Assembly: GCF_020164745.1 (NCBI RefSeq)
Contig: NZ_JAIUGV010000001.1
Coordinates: 496,001 to 560,000 of the forward strand
DNA from: Mesorhizobium sp. ES1-4
Lineage (GTDB): Bacteria > Pseudomonadota > Alphaproteobacteria > Rhizobiales > Rhizobiaceae
Direction of reading: 5' to 3'
DNA: 64,000 bases
Position 1 is the stretch's first letter; each line of letters begins with the position of its first letter. Of the stretch, positions 1 to 9,708 are shown piece after piece. The notes beneath the pieces were generated by a model. That model did no database searches and was not told the DNA's origin. It saw only the letters and a list, made by a program, of their open reading frames with translations. The translations under genes and the position numbers were made by a program.

Positions 1-94
1 CGATCGCGGCCGTCCAATAGACGAAGCCGAAAGCCGCCAGGATCGCTACCAGCGTGAAAATGCCGACAATGACGTAGTTGGCTCTGGTTTCCAT
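1..94 (-). CDS. mlaD: MlaD/MCE-family protein, N-terminal fragment cut by window edge
   Basis: Only the first 31 codons lie in the window; the gene continues to the left. The reading frame begins METRANYVIVGIFTLVAIL and is a short cytoplasmic tip followed by one hydrophobic segment (about residues 7-28), which is the usual start of MlaD/MCE proteins that are anchored in the inner membrane and bind phospholipid in the periplasm. It starts 14 bases after the stop of the ATPase gene and is on the same strand, so it is the third gene of an mlaE-mlaF-mlaD operon. The MCE domain itself is not visible, so the call rests on the N-terminus and gene order. Confidence 0.8.
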   Translation of the reverse strand, partial: METRANYVIVGIFTLVAILAAFGFVYWTAAI

Positions 95-108
95 TGCTTC
101 ACTTATGG

Positions 109-918
109 CTATGCACGTGCGGCAAGATCAAGTTGCCGGGCGCGTTTTCCGCGGAAATAGGACTTTACCCACGGCTCCTCGCTCTTCAGCATGTCGTCGA
201 TAGTGCCTTCGACCAGCACCTTTTTCTTGCCGAGCACCGCCACGTGGTCGCAGGCGGTAAACAGCGTGTCGAGGTCGTGGGTCACCATGTAGACGGTCAG
301 GTCCATGGTGTCGCGCAGCTTGACGACGAGCTCGTCGAACTCGGCCGCGCTGATCGGATCGAGGCCCGACGTGGGCTCGTCGAGAAAGACGATATCCGGA
401 TCAAGCGCCAGCGCCCTGGCAAGCGCGGCCCGCTTGATCATGCCGCCGGAGAGCTCGGAGGGGAATTTCTGCGCCGCGTCAGGCGGTAGCCCGACCAGTT
501 CGACCTTCAGCAGCGCCAGCTCATCCATCAGCTTCCTTGGCAAATCGAGATATTCGCGCATCGGCACCTGCACGTTCTCCATCACGGTCAGCGACGAAAA
601 CAGCGCACCATGCTGGAACAGCACGCCCAGGCGCATGTCGATGCGTAGCCGCTCCATATCGCTGGCCGTGTCGACGTCGACGCCGAACAGATTGATTGTC
701 CCCGACTGCTTGGGCATCAGCCCGAGAATGGTGCGCAACAGCACGGACTTGCCGGCGCCCGAGGCGCCGACGAACCCCAGTATCTCGCCGCGTTTGATGT
801 CGAGCGAGAGACTGTCGAGGATCAGCTTGTCCTCGATGGCAACGGTGACATCGCGCACCGAAAGCACGATTTCGCTCTCGTTAGGCACCTCATTCGTAAG
901 TCCGTTGCCCTTTGCCAT
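109..918 (-). CDS. mlaF: Mla-type ABC transporter ATP-binding protein
   Basis: This 269-residue ATPase would power phospholipid or related lipid traffic across the envelope together with the MlaE permease and MlaD. Walker A GASGAGKS is at about residues 51-58, the signature is LSGGM, Walker B reads VFLFLDEP-like (IVFLDEPTSGLD), and the switch histidine is in VTHD. The LSGGM-x-KR variant and the FQHGALFSSLTV stretch are characteristic of MlaF-like ATPases. I chose the ATG at 918 because it lies 4 bases beyond the stop of the permease gene; an upstream in-frame start at 963 would overlap the permease. Translationally coupled to its neighbours. Confidence 0.93.
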   Translation of the reverse strand: MAKGNGLTNEVPNESEIVLSVRDVTVAIEDKLILDSLSLDIKRGEILGFVGASGAGKSVLLRTILGLMPKQSGTINLFGVDVDTASDMERLRIDMRLGVLFQHGALFSSLTVMENVQVPMREYLDLPRKLMDELALLKVELVGLPPDAAQKFPSELSGGMIKRAALARALALDPDIVFLDEPTSGLDPISAAEFDELVVKLRDTMDLTVYMVTHDLDTLFTACDHVAVLGKKKVLVEGTIDDMLKSEEPWVKSYFRGKRARQLDLAARA

Positions 919-922
919 GTTG

Positions 923-2110
923 CTAGAACTGGATCGCTGCGTAGAACATGGCGAAAAGCCCATCGAGGATGATGACGATGAAGATCGACTTCACCACCGA
1001 GGCAGTCACATGCTGGCCGAGTGATTCGGCGCTGCCGCCGACCTTCATGCCCTCGACGGAGGCGATCGTGCCGATGATCATCGCCATGAACGGCGCCTTG
1101 ATGAGTCCGGCAAAAATGGTGCTGAGATCGATGGCGACGCGCAGCCTGTCGAGGAAAGCAGCCGGCGGAATGTCGGAGTAAAGCCAGGCAGCGACAATGC
1201 CGCCGCCGAGTGCCGCGAAGTTGGCGATGATCGTCAGGCAAGGCAAGGCGATCACCAGCGCCACAAGGCGAGGAAAGACCAGGACGCCGATCGGATTGAG
1301 GCCGATGACCTTGAGCGCATCGACCTCTTCGCGCATCTTCATGGAGCCGATTTCGGCGGTGATCGCGCTGCCGGAGCGGCCGGCGATCATGATTGCCGTC
1401 ATCAGCACGCCGAGTTCGCGCAGGATCAGCACGCCGACGAGGTCGACCACGAAGATGTCGGCCCCGAAATAGCTGAGCTGGTAGGCGCCCTGCTGGGCCA
1501 CGATGGCGCCGACGATCGCCGACATCAGTACCACCACGGGGATAGCGCCGACGCCCATGCGATCGATCTGGTTGAAGATCGCAGCCGGGTTGACGGCATG
1601 GCCGCGGCCGAGCTTCATCTGCGCGCCACGGATGGTGGCGCCCAATATGTTCATCGAGGCGAGGAAATCGTCGCGCATCTCGTAGACGCGCCGGCCAACC
1701 GCCTCCAGGGCCCGAATGACGATGTTGGGTGGCCGCGCCGGCCGGGATTCGGGCTCGCGCCGGACGGCCTCGCTGACCGCTTCGAGCAGTATGGAAGCGA
1801 CATCGCTTTGGCCCTGCAGCCTTACCTCGATGTTCTTCTTCTCGAAGACGCTGACCAGCCGGTCGATCAGCCAGGCACCGGCGGTATCGATCTTCTCGAT
1901 TTTCGAAAGATCGAGCGCCAAAATCTTGAAACCGCTTCGCTTCTCGATTTTACGCATGTCGGCGTCTATCAGTGCCACGGTCCGGGTGGTCCAGACACCG
2001 GAGAACGCGCAGCCGAGGACGCCATCCTCCTCGCCAATGGCCACGCGCGGGTCGTGGTCAGCCCCCGATGCGGTCGTGCCGCTTGCGTCGCGTTTGCCGA
2101 TGGTCAACAT
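923..2110 (-). CDS. mlaE: MlaE-family ABC transporter permease with N-terminal STAS-like domain
   Basis: This 395-residue inner-membrane protein is the permease of the Mla-type lipid transporter. Residues from about 150 to the end form the MlaE domain with five or so hydrophobic segments, including the conserved EVDALKVIGLNP-x-x-VLVFPR coupling region. The first 110 or so residues are soluble and contain DLSKIEKIDTAGAWLID, typical of a STAS/anti-sigma-antagonist fold, so the protein is a STAS-MlaE fusion as seen in many alphaproteobacteria. The start at 2110 was preferred over a longer frame reaching 2293 because the latter would run into the divergent epimerase gene. First gene of the operon. 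Confidence 0.9.
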   Translation of the reverse strand: MLTIGKRDASGTTASGADHDPRVAIGEEDGVLGCAFSGVWTTRTVALIDADMRKIEKRSGFKILALDLSKIEKIDTAGAWLIDRLVSVFEKKNIEVRLQGQSDVASILLEAVSEAVRREPESRPARPPNIVIRALEAVGRRVYEMRDDFLASMNILGATIRGAQMKLGRGHAVNPAAIFNQIDRMGVGAIPVVVLMSAIVGAIVAQQGAYQLSYFGADIFVVDLVGVLILRELGVLMTAIMIAGRSGSAITAEIGSMKMREEVDALKVIGLNPIGVLVFPRLVALVIALPCLTIIANFAALGGGIVAAWLYSDIPPAAFLDRLRVAIDLSTIFAGLIKAPFMAMIIGTIASVEGMKVGGSAESLGQHVTASVVKSIFIVIILDGLFAMFYAAIQF

Positions 2111-2140
2111 GGCGTCCTGTTTAGCCTGATGAGCCCGACC

Positions 2141-2158
2141 TTGTCGATTTGCCGACAA
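2141..2158. promoter_or_regulatory. Inverted repeat in divergent mlaE / epimerase promoter region
   Basis: TTGTCG and CGACAA form perfect 6-base arms separated by 6 bases, in the 79-base gap between two divergent genes. The size and position fit a dimeric repressor site, but no regulator is encoded next door and the arms are short, so chance is possible. Confidence 0.25.
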
Positions 2159-2189
2159 CCCTTCTCGCATAGCCGGAGCAGAAAAAGAT

Positions 2190-3173
2190 ATGGCGCGTGT
2201 CATTTCGGTCGAGGCCGAGCGTTTTCCAATCGCCGGCACCTTCACCATTTCGCGCGGCTCCAAGACCGAGGCCGAGGTCATCACCTGCACCATCAGCCAA
2301 GGCGGTCATAGCGGGCGCGGCGAATGCGTTCCCTACAGGCGCTATGGCGAGACCCTGGACGGTGTCCGTGACGCGATCGAGGCGATGAGCGAACGGGTTG
2401 CCGGCGGGATGGACCGCACCACCCTGCTCGGCGCCATGCCTGCCGGGGCGGCGCGTAACGCCATAGACTGTGCCCTTTGGGACCTTGAAGCCAAGATCAG
2501 CGGCAACCCGGTGGCGAACGCGATCTGGCCAGCCCCGTTGCATCGGCTCGAAACCGCCTACACGCTGTCGCTCGGCGAACCCGAGGCGATGGCGGCCCAG
2601 GCCCGCGCCAACGCCGGCAGGCCGCTGCTCAAGGTCAAGATCGGTGGCGACAACGACATCGCCCGCATCCGGGCGGTCAGGCAGGCCGCGCCCGAGAGCC
2701 GGCTGATTCTCGATGCCAATGAAGGCTGGACCGACGACAACATCGTCGCAAATCTCGCTTTTGCCGCCGAGCAAGGCATCGCGCTGATCGAACAGCCGCT
2801 GCCGGCGGGCCGTGACGGCATTCTGCGCCACATCGGGCATCCCGTCCCGATCTGCGCCGACGAAAGCGTGCATGAGGCAACCAACCTGGAAGTGCTCATC
2901 GGGCTCTACGATGCCGTCAATATCAAGCTCGACAAGTCCGGCGGGCTGACGGCGGCGCTGATCTTGCGCGACCGCGCCCGTGAACTGGGTTTTGGCGTCA
3001 TGGTCGGCTGCATGGTCGGCACGTCGCTGGCAATGGCGCCGGCGGTGCTGCTCGCGCAAGGAGCCGATTTCGTCGACCTTGATGGCCCGCTGCTGCTTGC
3101 CCGCGACCGCGTGCCGGGTCTCGTCTACCAGGGATCGCTCGTCTTACCCCCGGAAAGGGCGCTGTGGGGCTGA
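2190..3173 (+). CDS. Dipeptide epimerase of the enolase superfamily (L-Ala-D/L-Glu epimerase or DgcA type)
   Basis: A 327-residue mandelate-racemase-like enzyme. The catalytic pair is visible as K148-x-K150 (LLKVKIG) and K249 (NIKLDKSGG), and the metal ligands as D175 (DANEGW), E201 (IEQPLP) and D224 (CADESV). A DLDGP sequence at about 296-300 supplies the DxD motif that in L-Ala-D/L-Glu epimerases binds the amino group of a dipeptide, so a role in recycling murein peptides is likely. The related rhizobial DgcA, which acts on N-acyl glutamate in D-glutamate catabolism, cannot be excluded. It is divergent from mlaE and its 3' end overlaps the tail of the convergent MFS gene by 30 bases. Confidence 0.87.
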   Translation: MARVISVEAERFPIAGTFTISRGSKTEAEVITCTISQGGHSGRGECVPYRRYGETLDGVRDAIEAMSERVAGGMDRTTLLGAMPAGAARNAIDCALWDLEAKISGNPVANAIWPAPLHRLETAYTLSLGEPEAMAAQARANAGRPLLKVKIGGDNDIARIRAVRQAAPESRLILDANEGWTDDNIVANLAFAAEQGIALIEQPLPAGRDGILRHIGHPVPICADESVHEATNLEVLIGLYDAVNIKLDKSGGLTAALILRDRARELGFGVMVGCMVGTSLAMAPAVLLAQGADFVDLDGPLLLARDRVPGLVYQGSLVLPPERALWG

Positions 3174-4385
3174 GCGCGCGGCAAGCCCGATCAGCACCAG
3201 GCCGATGATCGCGATCGGGATCATGGCCAGGAACCCGTCGGCGCCAAGACGGTCATAGAGCGGACCGGACGCAAGCGTGACGGCGGCCATGAAGAAGCCG
3301 TTGAAGAAATAGGCGATGCCCTGGGCGGCGCCGGTGCGCTCTTCGGGGACAGTTTCGGCGATCATCTTCTGCAGGCCGATCAGCACCATTGCGACAGACA
3401 CCGCATGCAGCGACTGCACGGCGAAGAAGCCCCCAACGCCAAGGCCGAGCGGCCACACCAGCGGAAAGGCGATCCAACGCACGATCGAACCGATGCCGGC
3501 AATGAGCATGACCCGCACGACGGAGACGGAGGCGAACAGACGGTTGAAAAACACGAACATGCAGACCTCGGACACAACTCCCCATGCCCATAGCAGGCCG
3601 ACGAGCGAATCGCTGATGCCGATCGATTTCCAATAGATCGAGACGAAGCCGTAGAGGAAGGCATGGCTGGCGGTGATGATGCCGACGCCAAGCGTGAAAT
3701 AGAGGAAGTACGCATTGAACAGACCCGGCGCCGCGAGCTGGATTTCTGCCGCCGACAGCGGCGAGGCCTTGCGCGGCCGTCCCAGGCGCGGCGCAAGCAG
3801 CCCTGCGATGAGTGCCGCGCCAAGGGCAAGGAAAATGATCACCGGAACGGCCTGAGGACCAGTGGCCGCCAGGATGAAGCCGCCCGCGACATTGGCCAGG
3901 AGATAGCAGATCGACCCCCATTTGCGCATGCCCGCGTAATTGGACCCGAAGCGGCGCACGCCTGAAAGCGCCAGCGAATCGGCGATCGGCGATTGCGGCG
4001 TCCAGACTATGGTCAGCAGCAACGACACCGCCAGCACCGTCGTGTAGGTCGGCGTCAGGAAGTACCCCGCGGAGAGCAGCAGCGACACCGCGACGAGCAC
4101 GACATAGACATCGGCGCGGTCCCTCGCCCGATCGGCGAGTGTCGTCAGCAGCGGCGTCGTCACCACGCGCAAAAACATCGGCGCCGCCAGGATGATGGCG
4201 ATCTGCTCGGCGTGAAATCCCTTGGCCTGCAGCCAAAGCGGGAAATAGGGCAAATGGGTGCCAAGCGATATGAACAGCGTGCCGAAGATCAGGCTCATGC
4301 GCAGTTCAAAACGGCTCGGCTTCACAAGTTGTTCGGGCGAAAGCGGTGGCAGCGGCATGAATCGATCCAATGGCGCTGCGCTCAA
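3144..4385 (-). CDS. MFS transporter, HcaT/phenylpropionate-permease-like
   Basis: A 413-residue integral membrane protein with about 12 hydrophobic segments. The N-terminal half has the SLGTHLPYFPLWLQAKGF pattern of MFS_1-like carriers of the phenylpropionate/nucleoside-type group, followed by LADRARDRAD, the loop 2-3 motif. The substrate cannot be told from sequence. It stands alone on the minus strand and overlaps the end of the dipeptide epimerase gene tail to tail, which gives no functional link by itself. Confidence 0.85.
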   Translation of the reverse strand: MSAAPLDRFMPLPPLSPEQLVKPSRFELRMSLIFGTLFISLGTHLPYFPLWLQAKGFHAEQIAIILAAPMFLRVVTTPLLTTLADRARDRADVYVVLVAVSLLLSAGYFLTPTYTTVLAVSLLLTIVWTPQSPIADSLALSGVRRFGSNYAGMRKWGSICYLLANVAGGFILAATGPQAVPVIIFLALGAALIAGLLAPRLGRPRKASPLSAAEIQLAAPGLFNAYFLYFTLGVGIITASHAFLYGFVSIYWKSIGISDSLVGLLWAWGVVSEVCMFVFFNRLFASVSVVRVMLIAGIGSIVRWIAFPLVWPLGLGVGGFFAVQSLHAVSVAMVLIGLQKMIAETVPEERTGAAQGIAYFFNGFFMAAVTLASGPLYDRLGADGFLAMIPIAIIGLVLIGLAARSAPQRPFRG

Positions 4386-4488
4386 CGAGCGGCGAGCAGC
4401 GCAAATCGATCCTTAACATGAGGAAAAACCGGGCGAAACCGGCTGGACCATTCGATTGACAGCAGAAAGCGCAGGCCCGGTTTCCGCC

Positions 4489-5304
4489 TCAGGCGGCCTT
4501 CACCACCCTGTCCTCGATGAGCATCGGGATGAAGGGCTCGTCAGGCGCTTCAGGCAGCACATGCGCCCAGGTCAGGATCTCCATGCGACCATCGAAATGC
4601 TCCACCACGGCCGTGCAGCTCTCCACCCAGTCGCCGGTGTTGATATATTGCACGTCGCCATAGCTTTCGATGGCGGCATGGTGGATGTGCCCGCAGATGA
4701 CGCCATCGACATGTGAGCGTCGCGCTTCCTCGCTAAGTACGGTCTGGAACGAGCCGATGAAGTTCACCGCCTTCTTGACCTTGACCTTGGCCCAGGACGA
4801 AAACGACCAGTAAGGCAGGCCGAGCAGTTGGCGCAGCCGCGTGATCACCCGGTTGACCTGCATGGCGGCGTCATAGGCATGGTCGCCGAGATAGGCGAGC
4901 CAACGCTGGTTGTGGACGACGGTGTCGAACTGATCGCCATGGATGACCAGCAGCCGCCGGCCATCGGCGGTTTCATGGATGGCGCGGTCGGCAACGACGA
5001 TGCCGCCGAAATGCACGCCCTGGAACTGGCGGGCGAACTCGTCATGGTTGCCGGCTATATAGGTGATGGTGGCGCCCTTGCGCGCCTTGCGCAGCAGCTT
5101 CTGCACGACGTCATTGTGACTTTGCGGCCAGTGCCAGCTGCGCTTCAGGCGCCAGCCGTCGACGATATCGCCGACCAGATAGATGATGTCGGCATCGTGG
5201 TAGCGCAGGAAATCGATCAGGAAGTCGGCCTTCGCCGCCTTCGAGCCCAGATGGACATCGGAAATGAACATGCTGCGGAAAGTGCGGGGCTCTTGGCCTG
5301 ACAT
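4489..5304 (-). CDS. Calcineurin-like metallophosphatase, UDP-2,3-diacylglucosamine diphosphatase (LpxH-like) family
   Basis: A 271-residue metallophosphoesterase. Metal-binding motifs appear in order: DVH at 16-18, GDIVD at about 45-49, GNHDE at 85-89, HGDQFD, and GHIHH near residue 210. The spacing and the WRLKRSW and TGDWVES stretches match the COG2908 proteins usually annotated as UDP-2,3-diacylglucosamine pyrophosphatases of lipid A synthesis. Many Rhizobiales also use LpxI for that step, so the exact substrate is uncertain. The ATG at 5304 was chosen over the one at 5355, which lies in the divergent promoter region and adds a tail without conserved features. Confidence 0.85.
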   Translation of the reverse strand: MSGQEPRTFRSMFISDVHLGSKAAKADFLIDFLRYHDADIIYLVGDIVDGWRLKRSWHWPQSHNDVVQKLLRKARKGATITYIAGNHDEFARQFQGVHFGGIVVADRAIHETADGRRLLVIHGDQFDTVVHNQRWLAYLGDHAYDAAMQVNRVITRLRQLLGLPYWSFSSWAKVKVKKAVNFIGSFQTVLSEEARRSHVDGVICGHIHHAAIESYGDVQYINTGDWVESCTAVVEHFDGRMEILTWAHVLPEAPDEPFIPMLIEDRVVKAA

Positions 5305-5423
5305 CGCGGATTCACCCTTGCTTTCGAGCAGCCTATGACCCGATTCATGCAACAACCGTATGACGGTTGCGATTGGTCCAGCGCTGGGGCTAGCCTACCG
5401 GGCAAATCACAGGAGAAATCGTC

Positions 5424-6203
5424 ATGGATCTCGGCATCAGGGGGAAGAAGGCAATCGTCTGCGCTTCGAGCAAGGGGCTTGGAAAAGGCTGCGCCATGGC
5501 GCTGGCCGAAGCCGGTTGCGATATCGTCGTCAACGGCCGGAACGCGGAGCTGGTCGCGAGAACCGCCGCGGAACTGCGCGAGCGCCATGGCGTGACGGTG
5601 ACGGAAGTGGTCGGCGACGTATCCAAGCCGGAGGTGCAGAAGGCGCTGCTTGCCGCCTGCCCCGAACCCGACATCCTCGTCAACAACAATGGCGGCCCGC
5701 CGCTTCGCGATTTCCGCGAACTCGATCGCGCCAAGATCCTTGAGGGCGTCACCCAAAACATGGTGACGCCGATCGAACTGGTGCAGGCGGTCATCGACGG
5801 TATGGCAAAGCGCGGCTTCGGCCGTATCGTCAACATCACCTCGCTGTCGGTCTATGTTCCAATTCCAGGCCTTGACCTGTCATCGGGCGCGCGCGCCGGC
5901 CTGACGTCGTTCCTTGCCGGCGTGGCGCGCACGGTGATCGAGCGCAACGTAACCATCAACAGCCTGCTTCCGGGCAAGCTTGACACCGACCGGCTGCGCG
6001 GCCCGCACGAGGCCGGCACGCCAGAGGATCCTCAGGCGGCCGCGGCGCGCAAGGCCCGCATCAGCGCCGACGTGCCGGCCAAGCGGCTCGGCACGCCGGA
6101 GGAATTCGGCCAGGTCTGCGCCTTCCTGTGCTCTGTCCATGCCGGCTATCTGACCGGGCAGAACATACCGGTGGACGGAGGTCTCTACGTCAGCGCTTTT
6201 TGA
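5424..6203 (+). CDS. SDR-family oxidoreductase-like protein lacking the usual Tyr/Lys pair
   Basis: A 259-residue Rossmann protein with the SDR cofactor motif CASSKGLG near the N-terminus, the NNNGG structural motif and the C-terminal GQNIPVDGG. An AGGAGA ribosome binding site lies just before the ATG. Where classical SDRs have Ser-x12-Tyr-x3-Lys, this protein has ITS followed 13 residues later by Ser and 17 later by Arg (in LSSGARAG), so the catalytic Tyr and Lys are replaced. A subfamily of SDRs with this SVYxPIPGLxLS pattern exists and is usually called 3-oxoacyl-ACP-reductase-like, but its reaction is unknown to me. It is divergent from the LpxH-like gene. Confidence 0.88.
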   Translation: MDLGIRGKKAIVCASSKGLGKGCAMALAEAGCDIVVNGRNAELVARTAAELRERHGVTVTEVVGDVSKPEVQKALLAACPEPDILVNNNGGPPLRDFRELDRAKILEGVTQNMVTPIELVQAVIDGMAKRGFGRIVNITSLSVYVPIPGLDLSSGARAGLTSFLAGVARTVIERNVTINSLLPGKLDTDRLRGPHEAGTPEDPQAAAARKARISADVPAKRLGTPEEFGQVCAFLCSVHAGYLTGQNIPVDGGLYVSAF

Positions 6204-6380
6204 CCGGCGCGTCTGCGAATCGGCAGAACCTAGTTTCGCATGAAACGGCGGTAACCAGCTGACAAACATCGGGTTTCGGCGTACCGGCATTTAAAGCTGC
6301 CGGCGCGTCAATTAGCGTCGCGAAAAACCTCGGCCTCATGTTAAAAGGACTCCCGAAGCAGGTTTCGAGGGAGCGGCCGC

Positions 6381-8705
6381 ATGGAAAGCGAGAACAAGAA
6401 AACGGCACGTTCGGACCTCGACGAAGCCGCCCTCTTCTTCCACAAACACCCGACGCCGGGAAAGCTCGAGATCCAGGCCACCAAGCCACTCGGCAACCAG
6501 CGCGACCTGGCGCTCGCCTATTCGCCCGGCGTCGCCGCCCCTTGTCTCGAAATCCGCGACAATCCGGCGACCGCCGCCGATTACACGGCGCGCGCCAATC
6601 TGGTCGGCGTCGTCTCCAACGGCTCGGCCGTACTCGGCCTCGGCAATATCGGCCCGTTGGCCTCGAAGCCGGTCATGGAAGGCAAGGCGGTCCTGTTCAA
6701 GAAGTTCGCCGGCATCGACGTCTTCGACATCGAGATCGACGCGCCGGAAATCGAGCGCATGGTCGAAACGATTGCCGCACTGGAACCGACTTTTGGTGGC
6801 ATCAACCTCGAGGACATCAAGGCGCCGGAGTGTTTTGAAGTCGAAGAACGGCTCAAAGCTCGCATGAGCATACCCGTGTTCCATGACGACCAGCACGGCA
6901 CTGCCATCATCGTCGCCGCCGCCGTGCTCAATGGGCTGGAATTCGCCGGCAAGACCATTTCGGACATCAAAGTCGTCACCTCCGGCGCCGGGGCCGCCGC
7001 CCTTGCCTGTCTCAATCTGCTCGTTTCGCTCGGCGTGCGCGTCGAGAACATCTGGGTCACCGACCGTTTCGGCGTCGCCTACAAGGGGCGTGTCGACGAG
7101 ATGGACCGCTGGAAAGACCCATATGTAAAGGACACCGAGGCGCGCACGCTGGCCGACGTCATAGCCGGCGCCGACGTCTTTCTTGGCCTCTCGGCCGCCG
7201 GCGTGCTGAAGCCGGAGCTGCTTCAACACATGGCGCCCAAGCCGTTGATCCTGGCGCTGGCCAATCCCAATCCGGAGATCATGCCGGAAGTGGCGCGCGC
7301 GGCGCGTCCAGACGCCATGATCTGCACGGGCCGCTCCGATTTCCCCAATCAGGTCAACAACGTACTTTGCTTTCCCTACATCTTCAGGGGAGCCCTCGAC
7401 TGCGGCGCCAGCGCCATCAACGAGGATATGAAGATGGCGGCGGTGCGGGCCATCGCCGCCCTTGCCCGCGAAGAACCTTCCGATGTCGCCGCGCGCGCCT
7501 ATTCCGGCGAGACGCCGATCTTTGGCCCTGACTTCCTGATCCCCTCGCCCTTCGACCCCCGCCTCATCCTGCGCATCGCTCCGGCCGTCGCCAAGGCAGC
7601 ATGCGACACCGACGTCGCCACGCGGCCGATCACCGACTTCGCCGCCTATGTCGACAAGCTCAACCGCTTCGTCTTCCGCTCCGGCCTGGTCATGAAGCCG
7701 GTGTTCTCCTCCGCCAAGGCTTCCAGTGCCAAACGGGTCATCTATGCCGATGGCGAGGACGAGCGTGTCCTGCGTGCCGCCCAGGTGGTGCTCGAGGAAG
7801 GCATCGCCGAGCCGATCCTGATCGGCCGCCCCCATGTCATCGAGGTCAGGCTGAAGCGCTACGGCCTGCGCATCAAGCCCGGTGTCGATTTCGGCCTGGT
7901 CAACCCGGAGGACGATCCGCGCTACCGCCACTATGTCGACCTCCTGATCGAACTCGCCGGCCGGCGCGGCGTGACGACGGAGGCCGCACGCACCATGGTG
8001 CGCACCGACAACACGGTGATCGCGGCGCTGGCGCTGAAGCGCGGCGATGCCGACGCCATGGTCTGTGGCCTCGAAGGCCGTTTCGAGCGGCATCTGCGCA
8101 ACTTGACGCTTGTCATCGGGCCGCGCACCGGCATCAAGGACCGGGACCTGTCGACCCTTTCCATGCTGATCTCGCAGCGCGGCATCATCTTCCTCACCGA
8201 CACTCATGTCTCCGTCGACCCGACGGCCGACGAAATCGCCGAGATGACCGTGCTGGCGGCCGAGGAAATCCAGCGCTTCGGCATCGAGCCAAAGGCGGCA
8301 CTGCTTTCGCATTCCGATTTCGGCTCGCGCGATTCGCCGAGCGCGCTGAAGATGCGTCAGGCCGCTGCGATTCTGGCGCGCATCGCGCCGGAGCTGCAGT
8401 GCGATGGCGAAATGCATGCCGATTCCGCCTTGTCGGAGCATCTGCGCCAGCGCGTCTACCCACATTCGCGCCTGAAGGGCGAAGCCAATCTTCTGGTGTT
8501 CCCGAACCTCGATTCGGCCAACATCACGCTGACGGCGCTGCGGGCCATGATGGATGCCCTGCATGTCGGCCCCATCCTTCTTGGCACCGACAAGCCGGCG
8601 CACATATTGACACCCTCGGTGACCTCGCGCGGCGTCGTCAACATGACCGCGCTGGCGGTGGTCGAAGCCGCTCACAAGGCGCAGGCGATCGTCAATCTGG
8701 ACTGA
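6381..8705 (+). CDS. maeB: Malic enzyme with C-terminal phosphotransacetylase-like domain
   Basis: This 774-residue enzyme oxidatively decarboxylates malate to pyruvate. The first 430 or so residues are the malic domain and NAD(P)-binding domain ([45 protein letters not shown]). Residues 440-774 resemble phosphate acetyltransferase, a regulatory fusion typical of Gram-negative long malic enzymes. Rhizobia carry two such enzymes, the NAD-dependent Dme, needed in bacteroids that live on dicarboxylates, and the NADP-dependent Tme; the sequence alone does not let me tell which one this is. A GAGGGA ribosome binding site precedes the ATG. It is monocistronic. Confidence 0.95.
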   Translation: MESENKKTARSDLDEAALFFHKHPTPGKLEIQATKPLGNQRDLALAYSPGVAAPCLEIRDNPATAADYTARANLVGVVSNGSAVLGLGNIGPLASKPVMEGKAVLFKKFAGIDVFDIEIDAPEIERMVETIAALEPTFGGINLEDIKAPECFEVEERLKARMSIPVFHDDQHGTAIIVAAAVLNGLEFAGKTISDIKVVTSGAGAAALACLNLLVSLGVRVENIWVTDRFGVAYKGRVDEMDRWKDPYVKDTEARTLADVIAGADVFLGLSAAGVLKPELLQHMAPKPLILALANPNPEIMPEVARAARPDAMICTGRSDFPNQVNNVLCFPYIFRGALDCGASAINEDMKMAAVRAIAALAREEPSDVAARAYSGETPIFGPDFLIPSPFDPRLILRIAPAVAKAACDTDVATRPITDFAAYVDKLNRFVFRSGLVMKPVFSSAKASSAKRVIYADGEDERVLRAAQVVLEEGIAEPILIGRPHVIEVRLKRYGLRIKPGVDFGLVNPEDDPRYRHYVDLLIELAGRRGVTTEAARTMVRTDNTVIAALALKRGDADAMVCGLEGRFERHLRNLTLVIGPRTGIKDRDLSTLSMLISQRGIIFLTDTHVSVDPTADEIAEMTVLAAEEIQRFGIEPKAALLSHSDFGSRDSPSALKMRQAAAILARIAPELQCDGEMHADSALSEHLRQRVYPHSRLKGEANLLVFPNLDSANITLTALRAMMDALHVGPILLGTDKPAHILTPSVTSRGVVNMTALAVVEAAHKAQAIVNLD

Positions 8706-8886
8706 ACCCTCTTCTGGAAACCCAATAGATCCAGCTGTGGGCGGCGAACCGCCGCGCGCGTGTACAGGATCGAGTGTTGCGAGCCAACAACTGTTAACCG
8801 CGAAATCCGGCATTGGCCGAATGCGGATTTCTCGAAACGGACCAGTTTGATATGGTCACCCCGTCTGGTTAGGCGGTGAGAATGTC

Positions 8887-9564
8887 ATGAGAGCCCTGTT
8901 GCTCGCTTCGGCAATGCTGTCTGTGATTGGCGCAAAGGCGTTCGGCGCCGACGCCATCGGGTCGGCGCCGGCCGTTCATGACTGGTCCGGCGTCTATGTC
9001 GGCGGGCATCTCGGCTATGGCTTCGGCAGCACCGACGCGGCCTACAATCTGCCAAACACGCCAACGATCCGGGGCACGCAGGATTTTGACATCGACGGCT
9101 TTCTGGGCGGTGTCCAGATCGGCTACAACTACCAGGTCAACTCGGCGGTGCTGGGGATCGAGGCCGACATTTCGGGCGCCGATATCAAGGGGCATTCCGA
9201 CGAGATCAATGTCGGTGGGGGCGATGTCTACGACACCAAGGTGGATTGGTTCGGGACGATCCGCGCCAGGGCGGGCTATGCGTTCGACAACACTCTTGTC
9301 TACGCGACCGGCGGCCTCGCTTTCGGAGGTGTCGAGAACCGGTATCTCGATGGGCCCGCCAACAGCTATTCCGAAAAGAGCACCAAGGTTGGCTGGACGA
9401 TTGGCGCGGGGCTGGAGCAGGCAATCACCGATCATTGGTCGGCAAATGCCGAATATCGATATGTCGACCTGCGGGACCAGACGATCGATTACGGCCCCAA
9501 CTCCAATACGACCTTCGACAACACGTTCAGCACGGTCAGGATCGGCATGAACTACAAGTTCTGA
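8887..9564 (+). CDS. Outer membrane beta-barrel protein, Omp25/31 (RopB-like) family
   Basis: A 225-residue protein with a Sec signal peptide cut after about residue 20 (AFGADA), then the DWSGVYVGGHLGYGFG opening that marks Omp25/Omp31-like porins of Rhizobiales. Alternating hydrophobic strands follow, and the chain ends in MNYKF, with the terminal Phe used for BAM-dependent insertion. Members of this family are abundant surface barrels of about 8 strands, with loosely defined roles in envelope stability. The ATG at 8887 is preceded by GGTGAG; an ATG at 8882 is out of frame and stops at once. Confidence 0.92.
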   Translation: MRALLLASAMLSVIGAKAFGADAIGSAPAVHDWSGVYVGGHLGYGFGSTDAAYNLPNTPTIRGTQDFDIDGFLGGVQIGYNYQVNSAVLGIEADISGADIKGHSDEINVGGGDVYDTKVDWFGTIRARAGYAFDNTLVYATGGLAFGGVENRYLDGPANSYSEKSTKVGWTIGAGLEQAITDHWSANAEYRYVDLRDQTIDYGPNSNTTFDNTFSTVRIGMNYKF

Positions 9565-9708
9565 CGGCTGACCTGGCCTGTTGCCGAGACTGGTGGGCAC
9601 TATCGAATGGGCGCCGGTTTTCGGCCGGCAACGAGGCGACTTGCGAAATGGACGATTAACCGCGAACGGGTTAGCCTTGGCGACCACATGCAAGCGGGAT
9701 CGAGATAG

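Noticed and set aside
8740-8753. GGCGG-CGAA-CCGCC hairpin after the malic enzyme gene
   Set aside because: Only 5 bases of stem and no U-tract; too weak to call a terminator.
6336-8813. 825-codon open frame on the minus strand opposite the malic enzyme gene
   Set aside because: It is a high-GC shadow of maeB; no RBS or domain is visible.
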